DNA of 64,000 bases from positions 307,093 to 371,092 of the forward strand of contig CP076745.1 of NCBI GenBank assembly GCA_019262145.1, given 5' to 3'. Below are positions 1 through 9,577 of the stretch, piece after piece (the stretch's first letter is position 1; every line of letters starts with the position of its first letter). The notes under the pieces were generated by a model that worked only from the letters and a program-made list of their open reading frames with translations, ran no database searches and had not been told where the DNA came from. Made by a program: the position numbers and the translations under genes. Source of the DNA: Candidatus Methanogranum gryphiswaldense (GTDB lineage Archaea > Thermoplasmatota > Thermoplasmata > Methanomassiliicoccales > Methanomethylophilaceae).

Positions 1-178
1 CATATACTTCTCCGTGTTCAAAGGGGTTCATAGTTCCCGCATCGATGTTGAGATACGGGTCGATCTTTATTGCGGACACGTTGAGCCCGCGTGCCTTAAG
101 AAGGCGTCCAATAGAGGATGCAGTGATCCCTTTACCTAGTCCCGATATAACTCCACCGCTGACAAAAATTAGTTTCAT
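1..178 (-). CDS. pyrG: CTP synthase, N-terminal fragment
   Basis: CTP synthase makes CTP from UTP with ATP and glutamine, the last step of pyrimidine nucleotide synthesis. The complement reads from an ATG at 178 into the left window edge, about 59 residues. The start [17 protein letters not shown] carries the glycine-rich nucleotide loop of the synthetase domain, followed by [21 protein letters not shown], which is nearly invariant in PyrG. The glutaminase half lies outside the window. The gene is divergent from the ribosomal operon. Identification rests on this very conserved N-terminus. Confidence 0.95.
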   Translation of the reverse strand, partial: MKLIFVSGGVISGLGKGITASSIGRLLKARGLNVSAIKIDPYLNIDAGTMNPFEHGEVY

Positions 179-516
179 ACAAATCAACGGGAATAATCCT
201 ATTGGTTGAATGTTAATAAACCTGTTGATTCAACGAAAAAGATGTACTATTGTTGTATTTGATGACTGTCCATCACATAATATACCTGGGTGCATTCTTC
301 GTCGCAGAAAAGGCTATGGGAAGGATTTAATAATCCTAGCTCTTCTGTGTCACCGTTAATGCCTGTTGGTTACCAGTCACATTCTGACGTGTCCGGTAAA
401 AGGTGTTAAATATGAAGTTAGGATAGACCACATTAGCGTGAAGCTATTGCTATAAGCATGTGCTTTAAATACGATAATTAGTATCGTGTCGAAATACTTC
501 AAACGAAGGTGAAAAT
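179..516. promoter_or_regulatory. Intergenic region with the rps12 operon promoter
   Basis: This 338-base gap separates divergent pyrG and rps12. The best promoter is TTTAAATA at 464-471, which puts transcription start near 495 and leaves about 20 bases of leader before the rps12 start. Two further TATA-like elements are visible, TTTAATAA near 326-333 and TTAAATAT near 405-412. The first sits about 25 bases before an ATG that opens only 16 codons. I see no convincing gene or RNA here. Confidence 0.6.
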
Positions 517-945
517 TTGGGTAGAGGTCTAAATACCGCAAGAAAAATGAAGTCTGACCGCCAGAAATTCCGCTGGCTGGACAGGGGTTACAAGAAAAGA
601 GTACTGAGACTTAGGGAGAAATCCGATCCATTAGAGGGATCGGCACAGGCACGTGGAATAGTGTTGGAGAAAGTCGGAATCGAGGCTAAACAGCCCAACT
701 CTGCAATCCGTAAGTGCGTAAAGGTACAGTTGATCAAGAACGGACGTCAGATCACAGCATTCGCTGTCGGTGACGGTGCCATCAATTTCATAGATGAGCA
801 CGATGAGGTTCTCGTCGAAGGTATCGGCGGAAGGATGGGACGTTCATATGGTGACATTCCCGGAGTCCGTTACAAAGTTATCAAGGTAAACAATGTCTCT
901 CTGAACGAAATGGTCAGGGGAAGGACAGATAAGCCAATAAGGTGA
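517..945 (+). CDS. rps12: 30S ribosomal protein S12 (uS12)
   Basis: S12 lines the decoding centre of the small subunit. The 142-residue length and the start [19 protein letters not shown] are typical of archaeal S12, and the conserved decoding loop PNSAIRKC is present near residue 61. The start codon is TTG at 517, preceded by AAGGTGA at 506-512. It is first in the order rps12-rps7-fusA-tuf-rps10, the archaeal equivalent of the bacterial str operon. The upstream part of the usual archaeal cluster (RNA polymerase subunits, L30e, NusA) is absent here. Confidence 0.97.
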   Translation: MGRGLNTARKMKSDRQKFRWLDRGYKKRVLRLREKSDPLEGSAQARGIVLEKVGIEAKQPNSAIRKCVKVQLIKNGRQITAFAVGDGAINFIDEHDEVLVEGIGGRMGRSYGDIPGVRYKVIKVNNVSLNEMVRGRTDKPIR

Positions 946-950
946 ATTAA

Positions 951-1535
951 ATGTCAGATGAGATCGTTACGCAGAAAGCGCTCATATTCGGAAAATATGA
1001 TACGTCCGAGGTTATCGTCAATGATGGCGGATTGGCAAAATACATAGACCTCACACCCACGAATGTGCCTCACTCGGGCGGTAAGCATGCAAACAGGTGG
1101 TTCGGAAAGTCCAAGCTCAGCATCGTTGAGAGGCTGATCAACAATATAATGAGGACCGAGAAGTACACCGGAAAGAAGATGAAGGCCTATAAGACAGTCA
1201 GTCAGGCCTTTGATATCATTGCAGCTAAGACCAAGAAGAACCCAGTACAGGTACTTGTCGAAGCTCTTGAGAACGCAGCACCACGTGAAGAGGTCACAAG
1301 ACTTCAGTTCGGTGGAATCTCCGTTCCCAAAGCAGTAGATATCTCTCCTCAGAGAAGGTTAGATATCGCCCTCCGCAACCTCTCCACGGGAGTAGTTGCC
1401 GCATCTTCGAAGAATAAGAAGGCTATTTACGATTGTCTCGCAGACGAGATCCTTCTTGCCGCCAAAGGGGATATGACATCATATTCGGTTGCTAAGAAAG
1501 AAGAGATCGAGCGTGTTGCGCAGTCGGCCAGATGA
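951..1535 (+). CDS. rps7: 30S ribosomal protein S7 (uS7)
   Basis: S7 is a primary assembly protein of the 30S head and contacts the E-site tRNA. The 194-residue product has the archaeal N-terminal extension and the conserved RNA-binding regions: SIVERLINNIM near residue 62, KKNPVQVLVEALENAAPREE near 100 and VDISPQRRLDIALRNL near 133. It starts 5 bases after rps12 and is clearly cotranscribed with it. Confidence 0.97.
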   Translation: MSDEIVTQKALIFGKYDTSEVIVNDGGLAKYIDLTPTNVPHSGGKHANRWFGKSKLSIVERLINNIMRTEKYTGKKMKAYKTVSQAFDIIAAKTKKNPVQVLVEALENAAPREEVTRLQFGGISVPKAVDISPQRRLDIALRNLSTGVVAASSKNKKAIYDCLADEILLAAKGDMTSYSVAKKEEIERVAQSAR

Positions 1536-1557
1536 AACTAACAATGGGTGAGTGATT

Positions 1558-3762
1558 ATGGGCCGTAAAGAAGACAACATGAAAAAAGCGCAGGAAATCA
1601 TGAAAACTCCTGAGTACATCAGGAATCTTGGTACCGCAGCGCATATCGATCACGGGAAGACAACATTCTCTGATAACCTGATCGCAGGTGCAGGAATGAT
1701 GTCCTCTGAGCTCGCAGGAGAGCAGCGTGTTCTAGACTACGATGAGCAGGAAGCAGCGAGAGGTATAACCATCAATGCCGCATGTGCATCAATGGTCCAT
1801 CACATCGACAATAAAGATTATCTTATCAATCTTATTGATACGCCAGGTCACGTTGACTTCGGCGGAGATGTTACAAGAGCAATGAGGGCTCTGGACGGAG
1901 TATATATTCTCTGTTGTGCGGTCGAAGGCATCATGCCTCAGACCGAGACCGTCATCAGGCAGGCGCTCAAAGAGCGTGTAAGGCCTATGCTGTTCATCAA
2001 CAAGGTTGACAGGATGATAGTCGAGCAACAGGTGACCAAAGAGATGATGATCGAGAAGTTCTCGAAGCTTGTACATGAATTCAATGTGAAGATCATGAAC
2101 ATACTTCCTGCACCACTCAACAAACAGTGGCAGGTCAGCATCCAGGGCGGAACCGTTGCATTCGGATCCGCTTACAACAATTGGGCCATATCTGCACCAT
2201 ACATGCAGAAACACGGGATATCGTTCAGCGATATATTCGAGTACTGCTCCAGAGAGGGCGGCCAGAAAGAGCTCGCCAAGAAGATCCCGTTGCACGAGGT
2301 CGTTCTTGAGATGGCAATCCGTCATGTTCCGAACCCTGTCGATGCGCAGAAACTCCGTATACCAGTCATATGGAAGGGGGATCTCGACTCGAAGATAGGA
2401 AAACAGATGCTTTCATGTGACCCTAAGGGAGATGTCGCAATGATGATCACAAAGATCATCATGGACCCTCACGCAGGAGAGGTTGCCATTGGAAGACTGT
2501 TCTCTGGTGCAATCAAGAAGGGACAGACACTTTACATAGCTGGATTCCCAACACCACAGAGGGTACAGACCGTCGCGATGATGGTTGGAGCAGATAGAAT
2601 AACGATCGAAGAGGCCGAAGCAGGAAACATTGTTGCGGTCACAGGATTGAAGGATGCAATCTCAGGATCAACTGTATCGTCGCTTCAAGACATGGAGCCA
2701 TTCGAGAGAATGACCCACTATTCTGAGCCTGTAGTCACAAAAGCTATTGAGGCCAAGAATATGAAGGACCTTCCCAAATTGGTAGAGGTTCTCAGGACAA
2801 TTGCAAAAGCAGACCCTTCGTTGAACATTGAGATCAACAATGAGACTGGTGAGCACTTGCTTTCAGGAATGGGAGAGCTTCACCTTGAGATCACTGAATA
2901 TCGTATCATCAACGAACAAAAGGTGGATATAATCTCATCACCTCCGATCGTGGTGTATCAAGAGTCCATAAAGGGAAAGAACCCATCTGAGTTTGAAGGT
3001 AAATCACCTAACAAACACAACAAGTTCTATTTCCTTGTTGAGCCTCTTGAGAGCTCAATAAGAGCAGCCATTAGCAAAGGGGAGATCGATCCAGATGCAA
3101 AAATCAAGGATCCAAAAGCACTCGCAAAGCATCTTTTCGAGTTGGGTCTTCCTGTTGATGAGGGAAAAGTCGTTGCATTCAAGAACACCAATGTCCTTAT
3201 CGACTGCACAAAGGGTATCCAGTATCTTCACGAGACAATGGAACTCATAAAGCAGTCCTTTGAAGAGGCAATGATGAAAGGACCTCTTGCAGGTGAAAAA
3301 GTAGCAGGGGTCAAGGTCAAACTCATGGATGCTAAGCTTCACGAGGATACGATCCACAGGGGTCCCGCACAGGTGATTCCCGCAGTGAGGGACGGTATAT
3401 ATGGAGCCATGTGCCTGGCAGGAAGAGTAATTCTTGAGCCTATGCAGCATGTTTTCATCAGTGTACCTCCTGATTTTATGGGATCGGCGGTCAATATGAT
3501 CAACCAGCGCCGCGGAACCATCCTTGAGATGGGCCAGGACGGAGCGGACTCTACGGTTTCCGCCGAGTGTCCTGTAGCGGACATGTTCGGATTTGCATCT
3601 GATATACGTGGATCAACACAGGGTCGTGCACTCTGGTCCACTGAGAACGCTGGATTCAAGCAGGTCCCGCCTGAGTTGCAGAAGAAAATCGTTGCGGACA
3701 TTAGGACCCGTAAGGGATTGAACCCTGAACCGTACGATGCAGGCTACTACTCAGGTCTGTAA
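1558..3762 (+). CDS. fusA: Translation elongation factor 2 (aEF-2)
   Basis: aEF-2 is the GTPase that drives ribosomal translocation. GTPase motifs are visible: G1 AHIDHGKTT near residue 30, G3 DTPGHVDF near 100 and G4 NKVD near 153. Near residue 600 the sequence HEDTIHRGPAQ carries the histidine that archaea convert to diphthamide, and a Dph2 gene lies at 53370 in this window. I prefer the ATG at 1558 to the GTG at 1552 because GGGTGAG at 1546-1552 is then a well-spaced ribosome site. The product is 734 residues, normal for the family. Confidence 0.97.
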   Translation: MGRKEDNMKKAQEIMKTPEYIRNLGTAAHIDHGKTTFSDNLIAGAGMMSSELAGEQRVLDYDEQEAARGITINAACASMVHHIDNKDYLINLIDTPGHVDFGGDVTRAMRALDGVYILCCAVEGIMPQTETVIRQALKERVRPMLFINKVDRMIVEQQVTKEMMIEKFSKLVHEFNVKIMNILPAPLNKQWQVSIQGGTVAFGSAYNNWAISAPYMQKHGISFSDIFEYCSREGGQKELAKKIPLHEVVLEMAIRHVPNPVDAQKLRIPVIWKGDLDSKIGKQMLSCDPKGDVAMMITKIIMDPHAGEVAIGRLFSGAIKKGQTLYIAGFPTPQRVQTVAMMVGADRITIEEAEAGNIVAVTGLKDAISGSTVSSLQDMEPFERMTHYSEPVVTKAIEAKNMKDLPKLVEVLRTIAKADPSLNIEINNETGEHLLSGMGELHLEITEYRIINEQKVDIISSPPIVVYQESIKGKNPSEFEGKSPNKHNKFYFLVEPLESSIRAAISKGEIDPDAKIKDPKALAKHLFELGLPVDEGKVVAFKNTNVLIDCTKGIQYLHETMELIKQSFEEAMMKGPLAGEKVAGVKVKLMDAKLHEDTIHRGPAQVIPAVRDGIYGAMCLAGRVILEPMQHVFISVPPDFMGSAVNMINQRRGTILEMGQDGADSTVSAECPVADMFGFASDIRGSTQGRALWSTENAGFKQVPPELQKKIVADIRTRKGLNPEPYDAGYYSGL

Positions 3763-3763
3763 A

Positions 3764-3831
3764 CTTTTTATACAAACACTTTAATCGGCTAACAAGCACC
3801 TATATAAACAAAATCATAGGAGGAAAGAAAT
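3764..3831 (+). promoter_or_regulatory. Two TATA boxes and strong ribosome site before tuf
   Basis: The 69-base gap after fusA holds TTTTTATAC at 3765-3773 and TATATAAA at 3801-3808, then AGGAGG at 3818-3823 and the tuf ATG at 3832. The first box would give a short leader that includes the ribosome site. The second would start transcription almost at the ATG, giving a nearly leaderless message. Extra tuf output beyond read-through from fusA would fit the high demand for EF-1A. The start sites are inferred from usual archaeal spacing. Confidence 0.6.
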
Positions 3832-5100
3832 ATGGCAGAGAAAGAGCACATGAATCTGGTCATCATCGGACACGTCGATCACGGAAAATCCACCCTTACT
3901 GGAAGGATTTTGCTCGAGACCGGTGCAATTGACCCACACGTAGTTGAAAAATACAAGAAAGAGGCAGAAGAGAAAGGAAAAGGATCCTTCTACTTTGCAT
4001 GGGTCATGGACGGACTCAAAGAAGAAAGGGAGAGAGGAGTTACTATCGATGTTGCACACAAAAAGTTCTACACCGACAAATACTACTTCACCGTCATCGA
4101 CGCACCTGGACACCGTGATTTCGTCAAGAACATGATCACTGGAACATCCCAGGCAGATGCAGCAGTCATTACCTGCTCCGCAATCGAGGGACCCCAGGCT
4201 CAGACAAAAGAGCACGTCTTCCTTGCAACTACACTCGGTGTAAAGCAGATCATCGTCGCCATCAACAAGATGGATGCAGTCAAATACGACGAGACCAAAT
4301 ACAAAGAGGCAAAAGAAGCGATGGTAAAACTCATGAAGATGGTCGGAGTCAAGACCGATGAGGTTCCATTCGTCCCTGTTTCCGCATTCGAGGGAGACAA
4401 CATCAAAGTACTGTCCCCCAAGATGCCTTGGTACAAGGGCCCAACCCTTCTAGCCGCATTCGACAGCCTCAAGGTTCCCGAGAAGCACACAGAGAAGCCC
4501 CTCAGGCTTCCTATCCAGGATGTTTACACAATCACTGGTATCGGAACAGTCCCTGTCGGACGTATCGAGACCGGTGTCTTGAAGCCCAACATGAAGATCA
4601 TGTTCGAGCCTTCCCACGTAACCGGAGAGGTAAAATCCATTGAGATGCACCACGAGCAGATGCCCAGTGCAGGCCCTGGAGACAACGTCGGATTCAACGT
4701 CCGTGGAGTTGCCAAGAACGATGTTAAGAGAGGAGATGTCGCTGGACCAGTTGATAACCCTCCCTCCGTTGCGAAGTCATTCACAGCGCAGATCGTTGTA
4801 TTGAACCACCCCTCCGTCATCACGATCGGATACACCCCGGTGTTCCACTGTCACACATCCCAGACCGCATGCAGGTTCGTTGAGCTTATCAAGACAATCG
4901 ACCCTAAGACTGGTCTAGCAAAGGCAGAGCACCCTGACTTCCTCAAGACAGGAGACATCGCACTCGTTAAGGTCGAGCCCACAAAGCCCCTCGTTATCGA
5001 GACAGCTAAAGAGTACCCTCCGCTCGGAAGGTTTGCAATCCGCGATATGGGACAAACTGTAGCTGCAGGTATGTGCATCTCCGTCGAGAAAGCCAACTGA
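3832..5100 (+). CDS. tuf: Translation elongation factor 1-alpha (aEF-1A)
   Basis: aEF-1A delivers aminoacyl-tRNA to the ribosome as a GTP complex. The 422-residue product has G1 GHVDHGKST at residue 13, G3 DAPGHRDF near 91, G4 NKMD near 147 and the three-domain archaeal layout. Codon choice is strongly biased to C- and G-ending codons, as expected of one of the most expressed genes. It lies between fusA and rps10 and has promoter elements of its own. Confidence 0.98.
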   Translation: MAEKEHMNLVIIGHVDHGKSTLTGRILLETGAIDPHVVEKYKKEAEEKGKGSFYFAWVMDGLKEERERGVTIDVAHKKFYTDKYYFTVIDAPGHRDFVKNMITGTSQADAAVITCSAIEGPQAQTKEHVFLATTLGVKQIIVAINKMDAVKYDETKYKEAKEAMVKLMKMVGVKTDEVPFVPVSAFEGDNIKVLSPKMPWYKGPTLLAAFDSLKVPEKHTEKPLRLPIQDVYTITGIGTVPVGRIETGVLKPNMKIMFEPSHVTGEVKSIEMHHEQMPSAGPGDNVGFNVRGVAKNDVKRGDVAGPVDNPPSVAKSFTAQIVVLNHPSVITIGYTPVFHCHTSQTACRFVELIKTIDPKTGLAKAEHPDFLKTGDIALVKVEPTKPLVIETAKEYPPLGRFAIRDMGQTVAAGMCISVEKAN

Positions 5101-5112
5101 AGGTAATCTCAT

Positions 5113-5427
5113 ATGTCACAGCGTGCAAGAATATCTCTCAGCGGAACCGACCCAGAAAAGGTCGACAGTGTCTGCGCACAGATCAAGGGAATATCCCAGA
5201 GAACCGGCGTGGACATCCGCGGACCTGTACCGCTTCCTACAAAGAAGCTGAAGGTTCCATGCAGGAAAAGTCCTGATGGAGAGGGAAGTGAAACATGGGA
5301 TCGCTGGGAGATGCGTATCCACAAGAGACTCATCGATCTCGATGCTGATGAGCGTGCCCTTAGGCAGCTCATGAGGATCGAGGTTCCCGATGGTGTCAAT
5401 ATCGAGATCGTACTCCGCAGTACCTGA
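5113..5427 (+). CDS. rps10: 30S ribosomal protein S10 (uS10)
   Basis: S10 is a head protein of the 30S subunit. The 104-residue product starts [18 protein letters not shown] and contains [20 protein letters not shown] and the closing [13 protein letters not shown], all standard for archaeal S10. It begins 12 bases after tuf and closes the operon, with a hairpin and T-rich terminator right behind it. Confidence 0.97.
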   Translation: MSQRARISLSGTDPEKVDSVCAQIKGISQRTGVDIRGPVPLPTKKLKVPCRKSPDGEGSETWDRWEMRIHKRLIDLDADERALRQLMRIEVPDGVNIEIVLRST

Positions 5428-5441
5428 AATCTTTTTCATCC

Positions 5442-5475
5442 AGGGGGCTCCGGCCCCTTGAACTTAATTTTTAAA
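5442..5475 (+). terminator. Terminator after rps10
   Basis: An AGGGG/CCCCT stem around GCTCCGG lies 14 bases after the rps10 stop at 5442-5459, followed by the T-rich run TTAATTTTTAAATTT. This is a plausible end for the translation operon transcript. Confidence 0.6.
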
Positions 5476-5489
5476 TTTATTTTGAGATA

Positions 5490-5499
5490 ATTATATACT
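5490..5499 (+). promoter_or_regulatory. TATA box of ilvD
   Basis: TTATATACT at 5491-5499 follows an A/T-rich stretch. Usual spacing puts transcription start at about 5517-5522, so the ilvD message would be leaderless or have a very short leader. Confidence 0.55.
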
Positions 5500-5535
5500 G
5501 TTTACTACGTTCACATGGTCATTGGAATGATGATC

Positions 5536-7182
5536 ATGAAAAGTGATGCCGTCAAAAAAGGAATGAATGCCGCTCCAGCCAGGAGTCTTCTCAGGGCTGA
5601 CGGACTGACAGATGAGGATTTCGATAAACCCTTTATTGGTATTGCGAACTCCTGGAACGATATTGTTCCTGGCCACATACATCTTAATGAGATCGTTCAG
5701 GCAGTAAAGGAAGGTATAATCGAGGCCGGAGGAAAGCCATTCACATTTGGAGTTCCTGCGATCTGCGATGGTATCGCTATGGGCCACCAGGGAATGCGGT
5801 ATTCTCTTATTTCGAGAGAGGTAATCTCCGATTGTTGTGAAGTGATGGTAATAGGTCATGCTTTTGATGGTTGGGTAGGTGTAACCAATTGTGATAAGGT
5901 AACTCCAGGTATGCTGATGGCCGCTGGAAGAATGAATCTTCCTGCACTCATGGTCACTGGTGGTGCGATGGAAGCAGGAAAAAAAGATGGAGAAACACTC
6001 GATCTACAGTCTGTTTTCGAGGCATTAGGTTCTTATTCAGCGGGAAAGGTCGACGAAGAGTACGTTAGGTCCATTGAATGTGCCGCGTGTCCCGGGAGAG
6101 GCAGTTGTTCTGGATTGTTTACTGCCAACACAATGGCATGTCTCACCGAAACACTTGGAATGAGTCTCACAGGATGTGGAACTTCTTTAGCGATTGATAA
6201 TAAAAAGTTAGAGATAGCAAGAGAAACTGGAAAGCGGATCGTTGAAATGGTCCTTAAAGACATAAAACCCCGTGATATCGTCAACACAGATTCATTCCGT
6301 AATGCCATCTGCGTCGATATGGCGATCGGAGGTTCGACAAATACTGTTCTCCATATTCCTGCCATCTCAAAGGATTTCGGATGTCCCGTCACACTTGATA
6401 CATTTGATGAGATCTCAAGGGTCGTCCCTCATATTACTAGTCTGAGACCTGCAGGACCATTTACCATTCGTGATCTGGACAACGCAGGAGGAATTCCTGC
6501 AGTATTGAACAGATTGCAGAAATATCTGAAGGACAGGCCTACGGCGAGCGGGAAGAACATATTGAGCATTGCTAAAGAGTCTAAGGTCTTAGACGATAAT
6601 GTTCTCAGGCCACTCGACAATCCGTACCATAAGCAGGGAGGGATCGCCATTCTCAAAGGAAACATTGCACCGTTGGGATCTGTGGTCAAGCAAGCCGCTG
6701 TAGATCCCAAGATGATGAGATTTACAGGTAAAGCCAAGGTCTTTGATTCTGAAGATAATGCAAAAGACGCAATCATTTCTGGAAAGATCGTTTCCGGAGA
6801 CGTGGTCGTCATAAGATACGAAGGGCCGAAGGGAGCACCCGGGATGCCTGAGATGTTATCACCTACCAGTTTGATCGTTGGAAGAGGATTGGGAGATTCG
6901 GTGGCATTGATAACCGATGGAAGATTCTCAGGAGCATCCAGAGGCGGAGCCATTGGTCATGTCTCGCCTGAGGCATATGAGAAGGGACCGATATCGATCG
7001 TTGAGAATGGAGACATCATCGATATCGACATTCCTGCAAGATCCCTCAATGTTAGACTTTCAGATCAGGAGATCAAAACACGGCTCACGAAGGTCAAGAT
7101 CGTCGATCGTCCAGTGACCGGTGTTCAGAAGAAATACAGGGCACTTGTCACGAACGGGGCCAATGGTGCGTATCTCGAGTAA
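5536..7182 (+). CDS. ilvD: Dihydroxy-acid dehydratase
   Basis: IlvD dehydrates 2,3-dihydroxy-isovalerate and 2,3-dihydroxy-3-methylvalerate, the third common step of valine and isoleucine synthesis, using an iron-sulfur cluster. The sequence matches the family throughout: KPFIGIANSWNDIVPGHIHL, then NCDKVTPGM and CPGRGSCSGLFTANTMAC with cluster cysteines, and GRFSGASRGG near the C-terminus. Four in-frame ATGs (5515, 5527, 5530, 5536) compete. I chose 5536 because MKSDAVKKG matches the usual family start, but the TATA position would also suit 5515 or 5527. The gene stands alone, convergent with the shikimate operon. Confidence 0.95.
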   Translation: MKSDAVKKGMNAAPARSLLRADGLTDEDFDKPFIGIANSWNDIVPGHIHLNEIVQAVKEGIIEAGGKPFTFGVPAICDGIAMGHQGMRYSLISREVISDCCEVMVIGHAFDGWVGVTNCDKVTPGMLMAAGRMNLPALMVTGGAMEAGKKDGETLDLQSVFEALGSYSAGKVDEEYVRSIECAACPGRGSCSGLFTANTMACLTETLGMSLTGCGTSLAIDNKKLEIARETGKRIVEMVLKDIKPRDIVNTDSFRNAICVDMAIGGSTNTVLHIPAISKDFGCPVTLDTFDEISRVVPHITSLRPAGPFTIRDLDNAGGIPAVLNRLQKYLKDRPTASGKNILSIAKESKVLDDNVLRPLDNPYHKQGGIAILKGNIAPLGSVVKQAAVDPKMMRFTGKAKVFDSEDNAKDAIISGKIVSGDVVVIRYEGPKGAPGMPEMLSPTSLIVGRGLGDSVALITDGRFSGASRGGAIGHVSPEAYEKGPISIVENGDIIDIDIPARSLNVRLSDQEIKTRLTKVKIVDRPVTGVQKKYRALVTNGANGAYLE

Positions 7183-7187
7183 AACTT

Positions 7188-7222
7188 AAAGGGGATTTTT
7201 TCCCCATTTAATTATTTTTTAG
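7188..7222. terminator. Hairpin between convergent ilvD and aroC
   Basis: GGGG at 7191-7194 and CCCC at 7202-7205 enclose a T-rich loop and are followed by a TTATTTTTT run. The hairpin could end transcription from either side. Confidence 0.45.
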
Positions 7223-7230
7223 ACAACTTT

Positions 7231-8292
7231 TCAATCGGTCTCGCAGATTATCTGATCGGCTATGATAATGGCCGTCATCATTTCCACGACAATTACGGCT
7301 CTGGGCACTATGCAGGGGTCATGTCTTCCGGTAACTGTGACTTTGTCATTGTGCATCTCATCAAGATTCACTGTATCCTGTTCTCTTGCTATTGACGGTG
7401 TGGGTTTGAATACCGTGCGGAAGATAAGCGGCGCTCCGTCACTCATTCCTCCCAGAATTCCACCCATGTTATTTGTTCTGACCTTTACTCCATTATCAAA
7501 GTAGAACGGATCGTTACTTTGTGATCCCCTCATCTCAGATAGTTCGAAGCCTTTTCCGAATTCAATACCTTTGCATGCGGGAATACCGAACATAGCTTTT
7601 GCGATAAGAGCGTCCAGCGCATCGAACCAAATATCTCCGAATCCGATCGGAAGGCCCTCTGTTATGCATTCTACTGTACCCCCTACGCTATCTTTTTCTT
7701 GACCTGCGGCGGTGATCTCCTCGAACATTTCCCTATCGAGGGTTTCTGTACATGCTCTTGTTGGGAATTTACGAGAGTCTATTGACGATTTAAGGTCCCT
7801 GGTCTCCGTATCTTTCACTCTCCCTATCGAAGAGGTATGAGCTGAGGTGAATATACCATAACTTTCATTGAATTGTTGACATATGCTACCTGCTGCCACG
7901 ATCGCAACGGTAAGTCTCCCTGAGAATTGTCCTCCTCCGCGTATGTCATGTTTTGGATATTTTATCAATGCAGGAAGGTCAGCATGACCGGGCCTAGGCG
8001 TTACACCGAATTTGAGATATTTTGAACCGTCGGTATTCTTGTTCCTTATTATTATGAGGATAGGGTTGCCATCCGTTACGTTGTTCACTATTCCTTGGGC
8101 GATATCGATCTCATCGTCTTCGGCTCTGGGAGTTCCTATTCCATGCGTTGGTTTTCTTAGTTCTATTGCTTGAACGATCCTACTGCGATCGATCTTGAAC
8201 CCCGCAGGCAACCCTTCAAGTATACAACCTACACATTCTGCATGGCTTTTTCCGAAAAGGTCAAATTTAACCCTTCTTCCAGTTTGGTACAT
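7231..8292 (-). CDS. aroC: Chorismate synthase
   Basis: AroC converts EPSP to chorismate, the branch point to aromatic amino acids, using reduced flavin. The 353-residue product has the family landmarks LFGKSHAECVG near the start, ELRKPTHGIGTPRAEDDE, PRPGHADLPALIKYPKHDIRGGGQFSGRLTV and the closing GRHDPCIVPRAVIVVEMM. It is the last gene of the six-gene shikimate operon, 4 bases after aroA. Length and motifs are normal. Confidence 0.97.
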   Translation of the reverse strand: MYQTGRRVKFDLFGKSHAECVGCILEGLPAGFKIDRSRIVQAIELRKPTHGIGTPRAEDDEIDIAQGIVNNVTDGNPILIIIRNKNTDGSKYLKFGVTPRPGHADLPALIKYPKHDIRGGGQFSGRLTVAIVAAGSICQQFNESYGIFTSAHTSSIGRVKDTETRDLKSSIDSRKFPTRACTETLDREMFEEITAAGQEKDSVGGTVECITEGLPIGFGDIWFDALDALIAKAMFGIPACKGIEFGKGFELSEMRGSQSNDPFYFDNGVKVRTNNMGGILGGMSDGAPLIFRTVFKPTPSIAREQDTVNLDEMHNDKVTVTGRHDPCIVPRAVIVVEMMTAIIIADQIICETD

Positions 8293-8296
8293 CGAT

Positions 8297-9577
8297 TCAC
8301 CTTTCGAATATCAAACCGATTTTGGACATATCCTCTGGGAAATTGGGGTATGATACTGCATAGCAATCATCGTTATCGACAATAACAGGATTTTCGCAGA
8401 TCAATGAGGCTATTGCAGCGGACATTAGTATCCTGTGGTCATCCAATGTTTGTACTTTTCCTCCAGTGAGTCTCTTTTTTCCACGGATTATGCATCCATC
8501 TGCGGTTTCTTCTGCATCTGCACCTATGGCTTTTAACATTGCGACCGTCGATTTGATGCGATCGCTCTCTTTATGTCTCAATTGAGGCGCACCGTACAAT
8601 TTACTTGTCCCATCCGCAGTGCTTAGAAGCACGGCAACTACAGGGAATAGGTCTGGGGTATTTCCCATGTCAATATCCACTGCCTTGAGTTTGCCTTTGG
8701 ATATGCTTATGTTTTTTCCGGATACGTTCACGACGGCTCCGCAAAGCTTTAGGATATCAAGGATGCGGCGGTCACCTTGAGGATCTGAAAGATCCATATC
8801 GGTCACGGTGACGTTATCCCCGTTGAGTGCGGCACCTACCATGGGAAATGCAGCAGAGGAGAAATCTGCAGGTACATGATAATTGAATGCCTTGTATCCG
8901 CTCTTGCCTTTAACTTGAAAATGATTTTTTTCTCTTGTGCTCTGGGCACCTGCGATCCTCATCATGTTCTGCGTGATATCGAGATATGGGTCGGACAATA
9001 TCTGTCCGTTAACTGTCAGCTCGGTGTCATTGGGTAGCATGGGTGCAGTGATCAACAGCGATGTAATGAATTGTGAACTTACGGTGCCATCAATCTCAAC
9101 ATGTCCACCGGCGTTAGGTCCTTTTACTGTGACAGGAGGTCTGCCGTTCTCCGATGTACAGGTGACTCCGGTCATTCTGAGAGCATCCAGTAATGGTGCC
9201 ATTGGTCTTTTTTTCAATGATTCGTCACCGGTTATAGTGACCTTTTCATCGAATATGGAAACAATGCCTGTCAAAAGACGCATCGTAGTCCCGGAATTGG
9301 CGGTATCGACAGTATCAATAGGAGCATGGAGGCTACCGCCTTCGATAATTACTCTTTTACTGTTCAGAGCGTCTTTTTCATTCTCGACCTTTATTCTAGC
9401 GCCCATTGCTTCACACGATTTGAGTGTCGCTTTGGTGTCTTCGGAGAGCAGAACGTTGTCTATTTCGCTTTTTCCATCAGCCATTGCGGCCAAAAAGAAA
9501 GCACGGTGCGTATGACTTTTTGAGGGAGGTGTTGATATCGTTCCATCTAGTTTTCCGCCTTTGAATATCATATTCAT
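8297..9577 (-). CDS. aroA: 3-phosphoshikimate 1-carboxyvinyltransferase (EPSP synthase)
   Basis: EPSP synthase joins phosphoenolpyruvate to shikimate 3-phosphate. The 426-residue product shows the substrate signature near the N-terminus (PPSKSHTHRAFFLAAMADG), the NSGTTMRLLTG motif near residue 95 and the late LRHKESDRI motif. It overlaps the shikimate kinase gene by 4 bases, so the two are translationally coupled. Confidence 0.97.
   Translation of the reverse strand: MNMIFKGGKLDGTISTPPSKSHTHRAFFLAAMADGKSEIDNVLLSEDTKATLKSCEAMGARIKVENEKDALNSKRVIIEGGSLHAPIDTVDTANSGTTMRLLTGIVSIFDEKVTITGDESLKKRPMAPLLDALRMTGVTCTSENGRPPVTVKGPNAGGHVEIDGTVSSQFITSLLITAPMLPNDTELTVNGQILSDPYLDITQNMMRIAGAQSTREKNHFQVKGKSGYKAFNYHVPADFSSAAFPMVGAALNGDNVTVTDMDLSDPQGDRRILDILKLCGAVVNVSGKNISISKGKLKAVDIDMGNTPDLFPVVAVLLSTADGTSKLYGAPQLRHKESDRIKSTVAMLKAIGADAEETADGCIIRGKKRLTGGKVQTLDDHRILMSAAIASLICENPVIVDNDDCYAVSYPNFPEDMSKIGLIFER

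Noticed and set aside
255-410. Two tiny frames (22 and 16 codons) before rps12, one about 25 bases after a TATA-like element
   Set aside because: No ribosome site or recognisable product. Such short frames are expected by chance in a 338-base gap.
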